A stretch of DNA of 64,000 bases, from positions 8,323,660 through 8,387,659 of the forward strand of contig OX387609.1 of the NCBI GenBank assembly GCA_947568835.1. The letters are read 5' to 3'. Position numbers and translations under genes: made by a program. This document shows, in pieces, positions 1 to 11,777 of this stretch. Origin of the DNA: Protonemura montana. Taxonomy: Eukaryota; Arthropoda; Insecta; Plecoptera; Nemouridae. Under the pieces are notes generated by a model, which searched no databases, had not been told where the DNA came from, and was given only the letters and a program-made list of their open reading frames with translations. How positions within the stretch are numbered: the stretch's first letter is position 1; each line of letters opens with the position of its first letter.

Positions 1-265
1 TCGCCAGCCAGCCGCCCGGCGCGCTTATCTCTAGGCTAGTTACCTACCGTGCGTATGGTGAGGTAATACAACAGGCAGTGACCACGTAAATGGTGTGATA
101 GAGGAGCGGTCCCTTGTAGATAAATGTCGCCGTATTTAAATAAGTTAACAAGTTTCACAGTTTTAAAATATTCTGTTTAAATGTAGGTGCAAAGTCAAAT
201 GAAAATTAATTACTAGCCGGGTGAAGGTGCTGTGACCCTTTTTAGGAAATGTCGTATAGAGTATT

Positions 266-499
266 AAAAAAACTCAGGTACATCGAATCATCTGCAGCAT
301 TTGAAACATGTTAGTTGTCAGAATTGATTGTTTGGACTTCGTTATCAAATGCATTGCATTGCTTTTTTATGTGTTTACCTGATGGAAGGTACACGCGTTT
401 GCAACACAGCTTGGATGTTCAGTAATGGTTGAAATGTTGACACCTGACAAGATGGACAAGAATCGAACAAAGACCCTTCTAATTGCCACTTGAAAACTT
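266..499 (+). repeat. Dispersed repeat R1, copy 1
   Basis: Shares an ordered set of blocks with 52149-52384: AAAACTCAGGT, CAT[C/T]GAAT, GCATTTG, TGTCAGAATTGATTG, CTTCGTT.TC.AAT, GTGTTTA, GGTTGAAA.GTTGA, and CCTGACAAG followed by AACA..GATTCGA-like sequence. The copies are old and gapped. No coding potential or terminal structure was seen. Confidence 0.5.
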
Positions 500-3400
500 G
501 AAAGCCTGGTTTTTTGGGACACGTACCATACCTGGCATAGTTGCTAGTAAAATGTTTAGTCTTTTAGAACCCGGACTGTAATAATAACAACATTCTTTAT
601 ATTATAAAAATATGAGTTGTCTGCTAAGAAGCGCGCTGGGTGCACTCAAGAGATAGAGAGAGATAAAGACATCACAAATAGTTTTGATCGTAGTAGCAAC
701 GCAGTATAAAATACTTGTTATTTCTGTCAAGAATGCATTAATGTATAGCATTTACCGGTATTGAGGCTAGAACTACTGTCATAACGTTGGAAAATGTAGC
801 CTGACCGCCACTTATCAAGAAAACAGTGACTCAATTACGACGATCGTAGTATTGTACAATTGTACAACCCAAGATTTATGTCATAGTTCGTATAAATGCA
901 CATCGTTCTAATACAGTTATTTATGTAACATGTGCTGTACCTACATGTTATGATAGTTGCACTGTTTAGGTTAAAGTTGATCAAGTATTTATGGAAAGGC
1001 ATTGGGGAAAACAAGGACGCCACTTTGCAATTTTTAGTGGCATTAAAATATAACAAACCATGATGGCTGCCGTGGGGCGAAAAATAGCAAACGTAAAAGG
1101 GAAAGAAATTTGCGTTACTTACGGTGCTTACGGTGTGACTTTGGTATCAGTACGGTGCCGTTATTTATTAATATGACTATGAGTCGAACACTGAGTAGTT
1201 TTACTTTGTCTTAAAATTGTTAGCGCTGAACTGGGTCAGGGACATGGTTCACCATTTAAAACTTTTCACGAATTGAATATGGCGAGTTATAGCAGATTTA
1301 AGCCACGAGGCTTATAAAGTTAGATTAAAAGGATTTTTTATTTGAAGATTACACTATTTATTAACTATTAACTGACTGACTGAAGTGACAAATGCTTTAA
1401 AAACCTCGAAGATTTTTGAGACAACAAAACCGAAAATAAAAATATCTAACGAAAATAAACGAAATTCAATTTACAGAATCGACAAGCTGTCAAAATGTTG
1501 ACGTAAAACAATAAAAACATGAGTGACATTTCCAGTCTGTGTGTAAATTAAAGTCTTGCCTTCACGCAAACAAATGCCTTATCGTGGGACAAAAACATCC
1601 CGCTTTCGGTCCCACGGGCTGGCGGTTGCACGCCGCGGGTTAATTCTGTCCACTCCCAAGACCAGTTGTTGAATATTCCTAGGGTTGACGAGCCAAACTC
1701 GGCAAGACCAAACCTAACGCAGGAACAAATGTCCAGCCCTCAGAGCAACCCGTTGTTTATCAAGCAATTGCATATGTTTTACGCTAACCAACGAGAGATA
1801 GCCTTGAGGGCAAAGACCCCAAAAGACCCGGTAACGCTTGCGACTGTCACTTTTGAAAAGCCTCGATAATAAAATAATAACTATACTCTCAATATCGATA
1901 CATGTTTATCAATCGTTGAGGTTAGCATTAATAAAAAAAAAAAATAGGCGTAAACCAACCCTAAATGCGAATAATAAAAGAGAAAAAACAAAATGCAAAA
2001 TCTTAACAATCGAAATAAAGGCGACATCTAGTCGATTTTCGCGAAGAGAGTTTAACGTAAGCGCTGAGACTCTGACTAAGCCTATAAACTCAAAGATTGT
2101 ACAAAGATCAAGAATCGCCTCATTACTTTTATTTTAATTATCATACCGCCGTAAACACACCATGAAGAAAAGCAGTTCAAGGCCAACGGTGTTGCTGAAA
2201 ACGACTTTGCCAAGCTTTCCTCGCTAGCGCTGGATTAAAATTAACATCCATGGAGGTAGGGAGAGAAGCCAGTTGAACGTAATCGGCGGCAAGCGTGCGT
2301 GTACAAAGAGCGCATGCCCTAGATGCAGTATAGGGTGCAATAAGATTGTAATACGTTTGCTGCGGGGTTTGGGGAATTGGACCGTGAACGGTGGTGCACC
2401 GATACGCTGGGATGAATTTTGTAGCAAAATGGCCGCTTAGCCTTGAAGCGTTGCCATGCTTTTATGGTTTATTTATAGAGTTTTATGGTACTACAGCTTT
2501 ACGCTTTAGAAACACTCTTTAATACGCTTTTAATGTTTTATCGCACAGTGCTATGAAAGACAATACCAAAGAGAGTGAGGAGTAGCAACACATTTTTTTC
2601 TGTGTCTCTCTTTTCTCCGTCTTGTGTTTTCTTCGCAATGTTTCAGTTGACTCTTTATGAACACAGTTGGGTCAAGAAAATGAATTTTAATTGTATTCGC
2701 TTGTAAATGTTTCGAAAACACATCAACAAAATTGAACATCACAACCCAAACCACTTTGAAACAGGGAGATTGACTGAAGATTGGTCATCAACTTAAAGAG
2801 ATGCAAGCCTAAGCGACAAGAAAACAATTTCAAAAATAAGAAGAAAACAATTTCTTCTGTTATGAGAGGACTTCGTGAAGCCAAGTGACCCGTTTCCTCA
2901 TGGCCCGCACTGGTAAGACATAATCTAAGAGTCGACAAGCAACTAAAACTCGGCACCCATTAATTTACGACTCAAAAAGCGTTTACTGCACTTTACAGCA
3001 AACAAAAGCCAACGCTATCCAAGATTTATTCCACATCAAAATGTCATCACTCGGATTTCTCCCCCCGTTTTTTTTCTTCTCGTTCTCTCTCTCTTCCTTC
3101 GCGCTCTAATTTAATGTGTCCGTTTCCAGACTATGTGTTCCACAGCTCTAAGAAAATTGATGACATTTTCTCAGAGCAATCTTCCCGTTCCCTCCTCCGT
3201 GCTCTCCCTCTTTCTCGGCTTCCTGCAGGAGGCGGTAGACCACCGACCACCTTCTTAGGTGACGCTCCCGAGGAAATGGTCTCCCCCTTATCCTCCTCCC
3301 CCTCCCTCAACCCCGCCATTAATTATCAGTCGTGCTGTCTTCAAGCTAAACTTATGTCGCAAAGGGGCAATATAGTTCCACCCTGTTCCAGGGGTGGATA

Positions 3401-3568
3401 ATTATATTAGTTTTTAGGGAATGAGAGTTAATAAATTCGTTAGTAAGTCTACGTGCCGAAGCAAGTACGAGGCAATTAGCATGTTTGGTTGGCCTCGTCA
3501 TAGTTCAGATGCCAAGCAAGATGGGAGTTTTATTTTTATTTTGATGAACTGGTTGAAGAACGTAGAAT

Positions 3569-3603
3569 CGGTCTCGGTCTCGGTCTCGGTCTCGGTATCG
3601 GTC
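3569..3603 (+). repeat. (CGGTCT)n microsatellite
   Basis: About five CGGTCT hexamers, the last degenerate (CGGTATCGG). It lies far upstream of the receptor gene. Confidence 0.8.
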
Positions 3604-6600
3604 TTGTATGGGCTTGTTCATCGTTCAGCTGATCTAAGCTTTGTCAGTTCTTAGCTGAAATAGTTCCCAAGAACTACTTGTTTTCTTTTTAACTTGCTTT
3701 CTTCAAGGTATGGCCCAGTTTTAGGAGTAACCTAGCGAAATTGTAGTCCGTAAAGATTAAACTTGAGAGAGTGCGGCGTGCTGAGTTAAGTAAAATATTA
3801 TTTATTGACTAAGTTTGTGATGTCAAACATGATCCTATACAATGCAATTTATTTCAAGGTTATAAGAGTAGATTTTAGTCGCATTAAAAAAAAATTACTG
3901 TTCGTGTAGTTTTTTTTTTTTTTTAATATAGCTGTTTATGTATATTTTTATTTATATACCCTAAATTTTTCGAGTGAATCACTGATTCATGCGTACTGAT
4001 AATTTTGAAGTATTTCCGAATAAATTCTGAGCCGTGTTTCTCAATGCGTCGTACCCAATTAACCAATTTCACAGAGCACATTCACACTCAACTAGAATCA
4101 TGTTCATAGGTAGAGAGACCTATTAGGTCTCAGGAACAAATCTTAATTAGTTTTCATTGATACATTTTGAACAAAGTGCTGGTTTTTCAATAGCATATGT
4201 AACAAACGCATATTTTGATTGACTGTTGCCAAGGAAATAAAAAAGTAAAATAACGGACTGTTAGGTCCTTAACGGACCAATGGAAAACCGCTACTAAATG
4301 ATGAAACAAAACGACATGCTTAACAATATTAACTTTTACCACCTTCATCTAATACGGCCGACCATACAGCCACCGCACTAAAGAGCATCAAGTAGGAAAT
4401 TCTTGAAAAAAAAATAGATATTCATTATTTCGGCGATATAGCACTGATTAAAAGAGACGAACTTTCCCCACCCCTGGCCCGACTCGCACCCCTTGCACTT
4501 GGCGGACCTTCAAACTCGAGGAGGTCGTCGAGGTCCCGCCGGGAAATTGGCTTCTCTCGATTCGAGCGTGCAGCCAGGAAAAATGGTGCAGGGTGCTCTT
4601 CGAGTAGGTCGCGACCTTGGAGTCAAGTTCAAATCAGGGATTTTTGGCGGTCGTGAATTTCAATGACTTTGGTGGCTTCTGTCTCATAAAGCAATTTATT
4701 TTCGCGACGGCTGGATGCGGCAGCAAACAAAAGATATGAGAGATACAAAGAAGTCAATAACATTAACGTTCTTTCCCCCGTTGGCAAGGGAAAGCAATAA
4801 AAAGTTGAATATGAATCTTTCGGTCCACAGGATATCAGAGTGTTTCCATATTGACTTGGTAGGTATTTTTGAATGTGCTTTGAAACGAGTGAAGTCTAAA
4901 TCGAACTGATGTATCGTTGGCAACTAGGTCCGTGGCCTTGACTACTGCGCCAGCTGGAAAGAAAATGAGCGCGTCTTTCGAAATGTAGACCTAACTTAAG
5001 TTGAGCCTCGTTGGTTGATTGGTGCAGAGAGATATTCAAGGTAAATACACATAAATAATCATGGCAACATGACACAGCTAGTAAAATGTCAAGTCGTAAG
5101 CTGTTTCTAGCATCAGTCATGATACATTCCCTTGAAAACTGATTTGCAAAATAGGTTTTTTTTTTTTTTTTTTTGTGTAGAATCTTGTAAAACTCGTTTT
5201 TGGTGCGAATTTCAATTGGTATAAAGAAATATGCGATTAATTCGCAAAATGAGTTGAAAACACGAGAAAAAAGCTTACACATTTCATAAAAACTGTGACA
5301 CTCAACGTAATAACCACCACTCAAAAAATAAAGACAGATAATTAAGCCTTGGAAGCCAATTTCTCAGCCCAGCCCAGCTATTCAAAATGTTCAACCACCT
5401 CACAAAACGAGGGAGAGCGAACCAAATCGGCCTCCCAATTTAAAGTACACAATGTCAGAGCGCCATTAAATCTCGACACAATCCAGTCAGCATTTTACAG
5501 CAACTTAATCGCAACAGAGACACAGCTAGAGCAGCCACCTAACCTAACACTAGCAAGAGAGAGCAGAAACGGCAAGCGTAAAATGCAAGTTAATCAAGCT
5601 CTTGCGAGATAAACGCCCGGCATGTTTCAATTCACTAACGCACCATCCAAACCTGGGGCCAAGTTCATTTTACTGAACATCAACCGGCCTTATAAAGCAG
5701 TAAAAAGGAAATTATGAACCAGACCTGGCATAATAGATTTGCTAGCTGGCTTGTAAGGGGGGTTAAAAAGGGTGGTAATTTACGGTACTGAGGGACAGGG
5801 GGTTGATTTACGAGGGCACGTGCTGCCTGTTCGAAGAAGTTTCACGCTGCAGGTCAGGTCAAGGTAGCGGCAATTAATAAGACGAGAGATAAAAGTTGAG
5901 ATGTTAACATCAACTAACCAAGACGCTTGGCGTGTGCCGATAAGAATATGGCGGTGAGATGCGCGGTTGTTTATATGGAACGCTGCTAGTATGCGGTGTC
6001 TGTTCGGTGGAGTAGCGTGTTTTGGATATATCCCAGGAAGTTTCTATTGGTTTTCCAAGCATCATGCTTTATTTTTCCTGTGTTTTCGTGTTGTAACGTG
6101 TTGTAACGCAAATTAAATTAATCTCATGAACACAATCAAGATTGTTACGTAGATTACAGGACTGTCGATCATTTCCCGTAAATAGTCTATCTGAAGAGGA
6201 CGAATTTCAGCACGAAATAATCTTTTTGCTAAACACAATTTCACAAAGGGGGTTTTGTTTGAAAAAAAAAGGAATCCGTTCAAATGAGGGAGTTGTCCCA
6301 AGAAACTTAAGAGTTTGGAAACTAGGATTTATATCCAAGGGAAGTTGTATTCAAGGCGAGCACTTCTAGGTATATGGGAAAAAATGATCGCTAAAACTCG
6401 AAAACAGCTTAAAACTTTGGTAACCAGTCCCGTCCGTCTCGGCAGTAAACGGAATTGAATTTGAAAATGATAATCGCACCCTAATGGATTCTGATTATCG
6501 GAAAAGAGGACCAATATCTTTTATTGTGAAATAATTATGAAACAAGAATAAGGAAACAAGGACTTCGGTTACAAACTTCCTCGCGAAACCCGTAACTGAG

Positions 6601-7128
6601 CATTGTGAAGCTGGGAAGAAATTGGGAATGATTGCTTTCCCAGGACCATGGACTGGCCAGGTTCAGAATCGAACCGCGGACTTTCGGCAAACATGACAGG
6701 TGGACGAAGATATCGTCGAGGAGGTTGAAACATCTACCAGCTTAAAAATGTTGGCTGTTTCCTTCATATGTTCTCGAGTTTACCTTTGGGACTGCTTTTC
6801 AATAGAAATGTCATCTTCCGAAATGGGTGTTAAACTGAATGCAAAACATAAGTTTAAATTTAGAAAATATAAAAAAAATACAAAATTCTTTGTCGCTGTC
6901 CACAATAGGCAAGCTAAAGCTGGGTTAAAATACGTTCAAGTTTGTATTGTTTCTAGACTCAAACGCCTATCCTATCTACCTATCGATCGATCAATCTATC
7001 TACCTGTCCATCTATATCTACCTACCTAGCTACATAAAAATGTACCTATCTTTGTAAAATATATCCATCTGATTCTAGAATCTCCTGGGTTCCTCGGATC
7101 TATAACGATAAGCACTCTAATTAAAAAA

Positions 7129-7165
7129 AAACTTTTTCACGCTAGGTTTTGAATGCCAAATCAAG
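7129..7165. repeat. Fragment related to the palindromic element
   Basis: AACTTTTTCACGCTAGGTTT followed by TGAATGCCAA matches one arm of the element at 28023-28131 with few changes. Only one arm is present. Confidence 0.35.
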
Positions 7166-7389
7166 TCAAACTATTTTCCCAACGTACCGTAACTTTCGCA
7201 GAAAAGCGGTTAATATTGCAACCTGTAAAAGCGTATCTGATATCCCACGATGTCACCGCTTAAACTCCTCTAACAATAATTAAGTTCTTTTAACCAGCTC
7301 CTTCGTAAGTCTTTCTCTGAGCACTAAAAAAAAAAACCGCGCTAAACGCGGACAAGCCACGCTTTTAATAACACCAGATTCCGCTAATC

Positions 7390-7610
7390 ATCAGCCGAGC
7401 TGCGCCGTGCGTCGTTTCGCCAGGCGCCGGCGCCGTCCTCGACGTCGACAAGCGCCGCGACGCCGGATCCGAACAGAACTGTACCGACGGCCGCCACGGC
7501 ACGACGCTTTATACGACGCCGACGCCGCCGATGCGACGCCGTTACCAACAAGTGTTTCCGAGAGGATTTCTGTTGCGCTGGGATATTCAATGAGGTCGGG
7601 AGTACGTCGC
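7390..7610. other. CpG-rich island dense in CGACG/GACGCC
   Basis: Strongly GC- and CpG-rich sequence (GGCGCCGGCGCCGTC, CTCGACGTCGACAAG, ACGACGCCGACGCCG) about 4 kb upstream of exon 1, in AT-rich surroundings. Both strands show Arg-rich open frames of about 68 codons, which I take to be compositional. It may be a promoter or enhancer. Confidence 0.45.
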
Positions 7611-10600
7611 GGATAGGGTTGTAGAGTATAGTTGAACGGGTAAGGACATGAGGGTCACTTTTTTTTTGCTTATGGAAAACATTTTAATTTATTTGAAAAT
7701 AAACAAATCACACGCTTTTTAAAATATAGATTTGGATTGGATTTGAAGTCAACATCCAAGGTTTTAAAAACATTCTCTGCACTTGCAAGTTAGGTCAATA
7801 AACGAGACCTGAATGTTCCACAAACCAAATTTCCCAACTACATTCTAAGTAAAGAACCGAATCTTCCAAACATGGAAAAAAGGAAAACTATTTTTCACTT
7901 CTTAGCATGTTACACTTAAAGTTCTGCAATATTTAATAAACTCATAATTGTTTACTTTTGAGATTTTGACAAACACCAAATTTAAAAATATTTCTTCAGT
8001 TCAGATTTAAAAGCTGAAAACAGCAACATTGAAATACTTGACAATCATGCAAAAGTAAATTCGCCCCGACAAACGGCATCGTCAATCAGACCACGAAAAG
8101 AGTGAGGTTAATTAATAATGCACTGGACATCAGCTGGTAGCAAAACGCGATGCTACCAGCTCGCAGAATGGTTTAAAAGTTTGAATTATTCACGTCAGGT
8201 CACCGCTAGTGGCATTACCCGGCGAATGTCTGGACCTTGCCGGACGTGGAAATATTGTTGAGAAGAGACTCGTTTACACGGGATACAAAGTGGTTCGCTA
8301 CGAGCGCCGCCGTGTGTTTGTGTGCTAGAGTTATAATGGGACAATTCGTCAAGTTGAGATAATGGTCGGATGTGGTACAAGACCTACCAAATGTGTTTTT
8401 TATAAATTGGATTTTTTTAAACCGACGTAATGTGAGAGCACTAATAAAAGTTCGGTTGTCACTGCAGTGCGTCGTTAAAAATAACAAATCAATCCGATAA
8501 AACAGAAATAAAGCGGAAATAAACGTTCATAACAATAAAATACTCTTTAAATAGCAAGCGTTTTCAGTTAAAATAAGCGAAAATGAAATCAACACTTTTA
8601 ACACTGTGTTAAAAAAAATCCGTACCTACTATCAAAATGTACGAATTTCTCAATTGGTTCGCAAGAACAAAGCGAGCCCCGATTAAAATTTCGAAAACGT
8701 AATTCACCTTCTCTAAGTAGCAATCTAAAAACAGTCCGTTCTACAAATTTAAAGTTGTACATCTCGTCTAGATCAAGTTTAAAAATGCACTTTTTGTTCC
8801 TCGTCTCGCTCGAGCGACGTCAAAAGAAAAGTAGCTTCGCGAATAGCTAATGTCAGCGAATTGTGTTCCGACACGAAACGAGCACACCAGTTAATTACAC
8901 TTTTTAAAAATTATAATTAATCTAGCTTCTTAATTAGCAAAAACAAAGTTACAATCGCCATGTACTCAATGTACATGCAGTGAATACCAGTGGTCGTTCT
9001 TTACCGAACAAAGTGAAGTGGTATTACAATTCAAGCCCATGCCACGGCGTGTTTTTCAACATAGCGCTAGCGCGTTCAACTAACAGTGCACAATTTTTAA
9101 ATCATTCGTTGTGTATATTTTCGGTGGCGTCGTCGAATCATAATAAAGTTCCACACAATTGGATGGAGTTGCCAAAACAAACGCTGCGATATTGATTTAA
9201 AAGAGAAAAAAAAAGTGAAATCCGTTCACGAGGTGGATGAAAAATTAATGGAATTTATCAATTAGTAAAGGGCGGGGATAGCTTGTGAAATTGTTGAGAC
9301 AGTGTTTGGGACAAGCATGCGATTATTGGCAAGTTCCACGTTAAGATCTATACTTGAATATCATATTGTTGTATTATGATGAAGCAAACTATGGGTAAAA
9401 TCTCATATATTTTGTAAATCCACAATGGTATTAGGCCGACGAATTTTCATCTACGAGTTTGACGACAAATGTAAAGAAAAAAAATCACCAAAAATGATTG
9501 ATTTTGTGAGTAATCTTATAGAGCAATGCGCCGTTTAGACCGAGTCTACCTTTTCAAAATATTATTTACATTTTCCACACAAGGCAACATTAAATCCACC
9601 AGGAATTTAAACATTTCAATCAGTTAAATAAATTTGAATATTTCAAAAAGAACGTCAGCGGTTTTCGAATAATGTTTAAATATTAGTTTCACAATTTCGC
9701 ATGCTAATTTATAGTATTTTCCAAACAAATTATTTTCAGGATTGACTTGCTCAAAAATGTCCTTTATTTTTATCTTTAATGATTCGCGATGTCCCTAGTC
9801 AAAAAAAGATTTCAAAACAACGAAATCAGGAAATGATTGTGATTGGCAAGACAATCGATTCTTTCATCCAAACACAAAAACCCACCAAGATTGATTATTC
9901 CAAACGAGTAGTCGTCATTTCCAAGCAAAACAAAATCACAGATATTGATTCACACAACTTCGCTAATTCTCCAGGGGGACTTCAAAGGTGGAGCAAATAT
10001 TTCACGAGTATTCAACAACTATTTCTCGTGACATTTCTCGTGATTTTCTGTACCTAAGACTAAGGTCGGGTTTTACCAAAATGTTCAACTATAAGTTGGA
10101 TCTCCAGCCCACAGAAACATCTGAATTTCACTGCATGTGATTGGAAGTCGTCGTGACATAGTTTCAACTAACACTTCAACTAGGAGGCGAGATTAAGTAA
10201 AACCGGGTCTAAGCTACTCAAAATTAGCAATTGTCGAAGCAAAACATGATCTTCTAATCCTAGACTATTCTTGACAGCAAAGAGGTCACAGTTTTAAGTT
10301 TGATAGTATGGTTTTTTTTTCATAAAGCTAATTGATTTGGTCAAACTAGATCGAGTCTTGAGAAGATTTAAAAAAACTAAGTGCACACGCACTCTCAAGG
10401 TTACTTCAAATCCGATCGTTTCCTTTGCCCTGACATTTGTTTGTTTGAACAAATTCACAGTCGAAAGTACAATCATTTTCATCCGTACAATTCGTTTCAC
10501 ATCAGAAAACCAGCGCGAAAGTATGTGACCGCCAAAAAAAAACACTCTAAAAATAACGTAAATAATTGTTTTTCGTCGCAGAAATGCATGGTTTTAATCA

Positions 10601-11263
10601 TTACGTTGTCTTCATTAGACTGAAACCATATCGCCTGAAATAAGTAGGGACACAACAATAGAAAATATTCCATTGCGTTATCAGCGAGAGTAAACAAAGA
10701 CGATGTATCACTTTTAATCACGAAGGGAATTCATTACTTTTACCCATTTTCCTATTCATCGACAGCACAATGCGAGGCAAATGAAGATGCCTGTTTATAA
10801 AAACCATTGAAAAGCTTGTGCGCTACCTGAAACCTCTCGGCTTTATCTCATTTTGATTTGCAGCGAAGCCGGTTGGCGTTCCACATTTAGTAAACAGGGT
10901 AGCTACGATAAGTCTATAGGGGAAGTACAAAACCCTCAAGTAGGTACCTATACTATCCCAACGGTATATGTACGCTTTTATGTATTCAAAATGAACTTAT
11001 GGGTGAGCTATGTCATATTTTATTCATCGGCTCCCGGAACGTTTCGGCCAAATTGTATATTATATGTCTATTAATGCGTCACAGGTTAAACTGAATTTAA
11101 TTGTCAAGTTTTAATTTCTGTTTTTCAGGTTAAAGATGAAAAGGTTAAAATTTTACAGAGTTTCACCTGCCGGTTTCAAGTCACTGCAACTTGCACGTGC
11201 ATCGCGCTTAAATAGGATTTTCGAAAACAAACAAGAATCTAAGAATGTGTTCTCGTTTTTCAG

Positions 11264-11482
11264 GACCCAAGACCGGCCAGTCGCAGAAAATCCCAGCGCC
11301 AGCCCGGAAAAACAACAGCGCTTATCAACAAGATAAAAAGCTTGTTAAGAAATTACGAAAAGATCAGTGAGCGAATTAAGCAAGAAGAGAAAGTGTCTAA
11401 ATAATTAAATGGGCGTGTGAAATAGAAATGAAGTAAAAAAGAAAAACAGAAAAAAAAAACAGTGTCCCCTTAATTTAGAGTC
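11264..11482 (+). other. 5-HT2A: Probable 5' UTR part of 5-HT2A exon 1
   Basis: A good 3' splice acceptor (TTCTCGTTTTTCAG|GAC) ends at 11263, and a second (TTCTGTTTTTCAG|GTT) ends at 11128. Either could begin the first-coding exon, which implies one or more upstream noncoding exons that I cannot locate. The stretch is purine-rich (many GAAAAA and AAGAAGAGAAAG blocks) and contains no long open frame. Two minimal uORFs lie in it, at 11409-11420 (ATG GGC GTG TGA) and 11428-11436 (ATG AAG TAA). If transcription starts inside this segment, no upstream exon is needed. Confidence 0.45.
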
Positions 11483-11777
11483 ATGTCGACGTTGTTTAAC
11501 CTGACTTGCGAAAACGCGACAGAATGCGACAACACCACCCTTGGGGTAAACGCGACCCTCGTGTCCCAAGAAGAAGCCATTGCCAACAATTGGTGGGCGT
11601 TGCTTGCCTTGTTCCTAGTTTTGGGTACTGCGGCTGGCAACATTCTGGTCTGTCTGGCCATCACTTGGGAACGACGTCTACAGAATGTCACCAACTACTT
11701 CCTTATGTCGCTGGCAATCACAGACCTGATGGTTGCTATGCTCGTCATGCCGGTTGGGATTTTAACTCTTGTCAGAG
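11483..11777 (+). CDS. 5-HT2A: 5-HT2A coding exon 1: N-terminus, TM1, TM2
   Basis: Encodes residues 1-98 plus one base of codon 99. The extracellular N-terminus is about 36 residues and has four N-x-T sequons but no signal peptide, which is usual for amine GPCRs. TM1 spans about 37-60 with the GN pair at 52-53. The first cytoplasmic loop contains [12 protein letters not shown]2 spans about 72-95 with the SLAITDL motif and D81. The start is supported by an in-frame TAA at 11471-11473, only three codons upstream of the ATG. The donor is AG|GTAAGT at 11777/11778, a perfect consensus. Reading through the donor stays open until TAG at 11908. Confidence 0.93.

Larger units (their letters stand above)
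1..11263. other. Upstream noncoding region, no gene recognised
   Basis: No open frame here exceeds about 140 codons and none resembles a known family. What can be named is a dispersed repeat (266-499), a (CGGTCT)n microsatellite (3569-3603), a GC-rich patch (about 4461-4625), a degenerate CTAC/CTATC tract (about 6965-7035), a palindromic-element fragment (7129-7165), and a CGACG-rich island (about 7390-7610). Any promoter or noncoding first exon of 5-HT2A could lie here, but I saw no decisive core promoter. Confidence 0.6.

Noticed and set aside
7384..7616. Arg-rich small proteins on both strands
   Set aside because: Arise from CGC/CGA/GAC trinucleotide bias in a CpG island.
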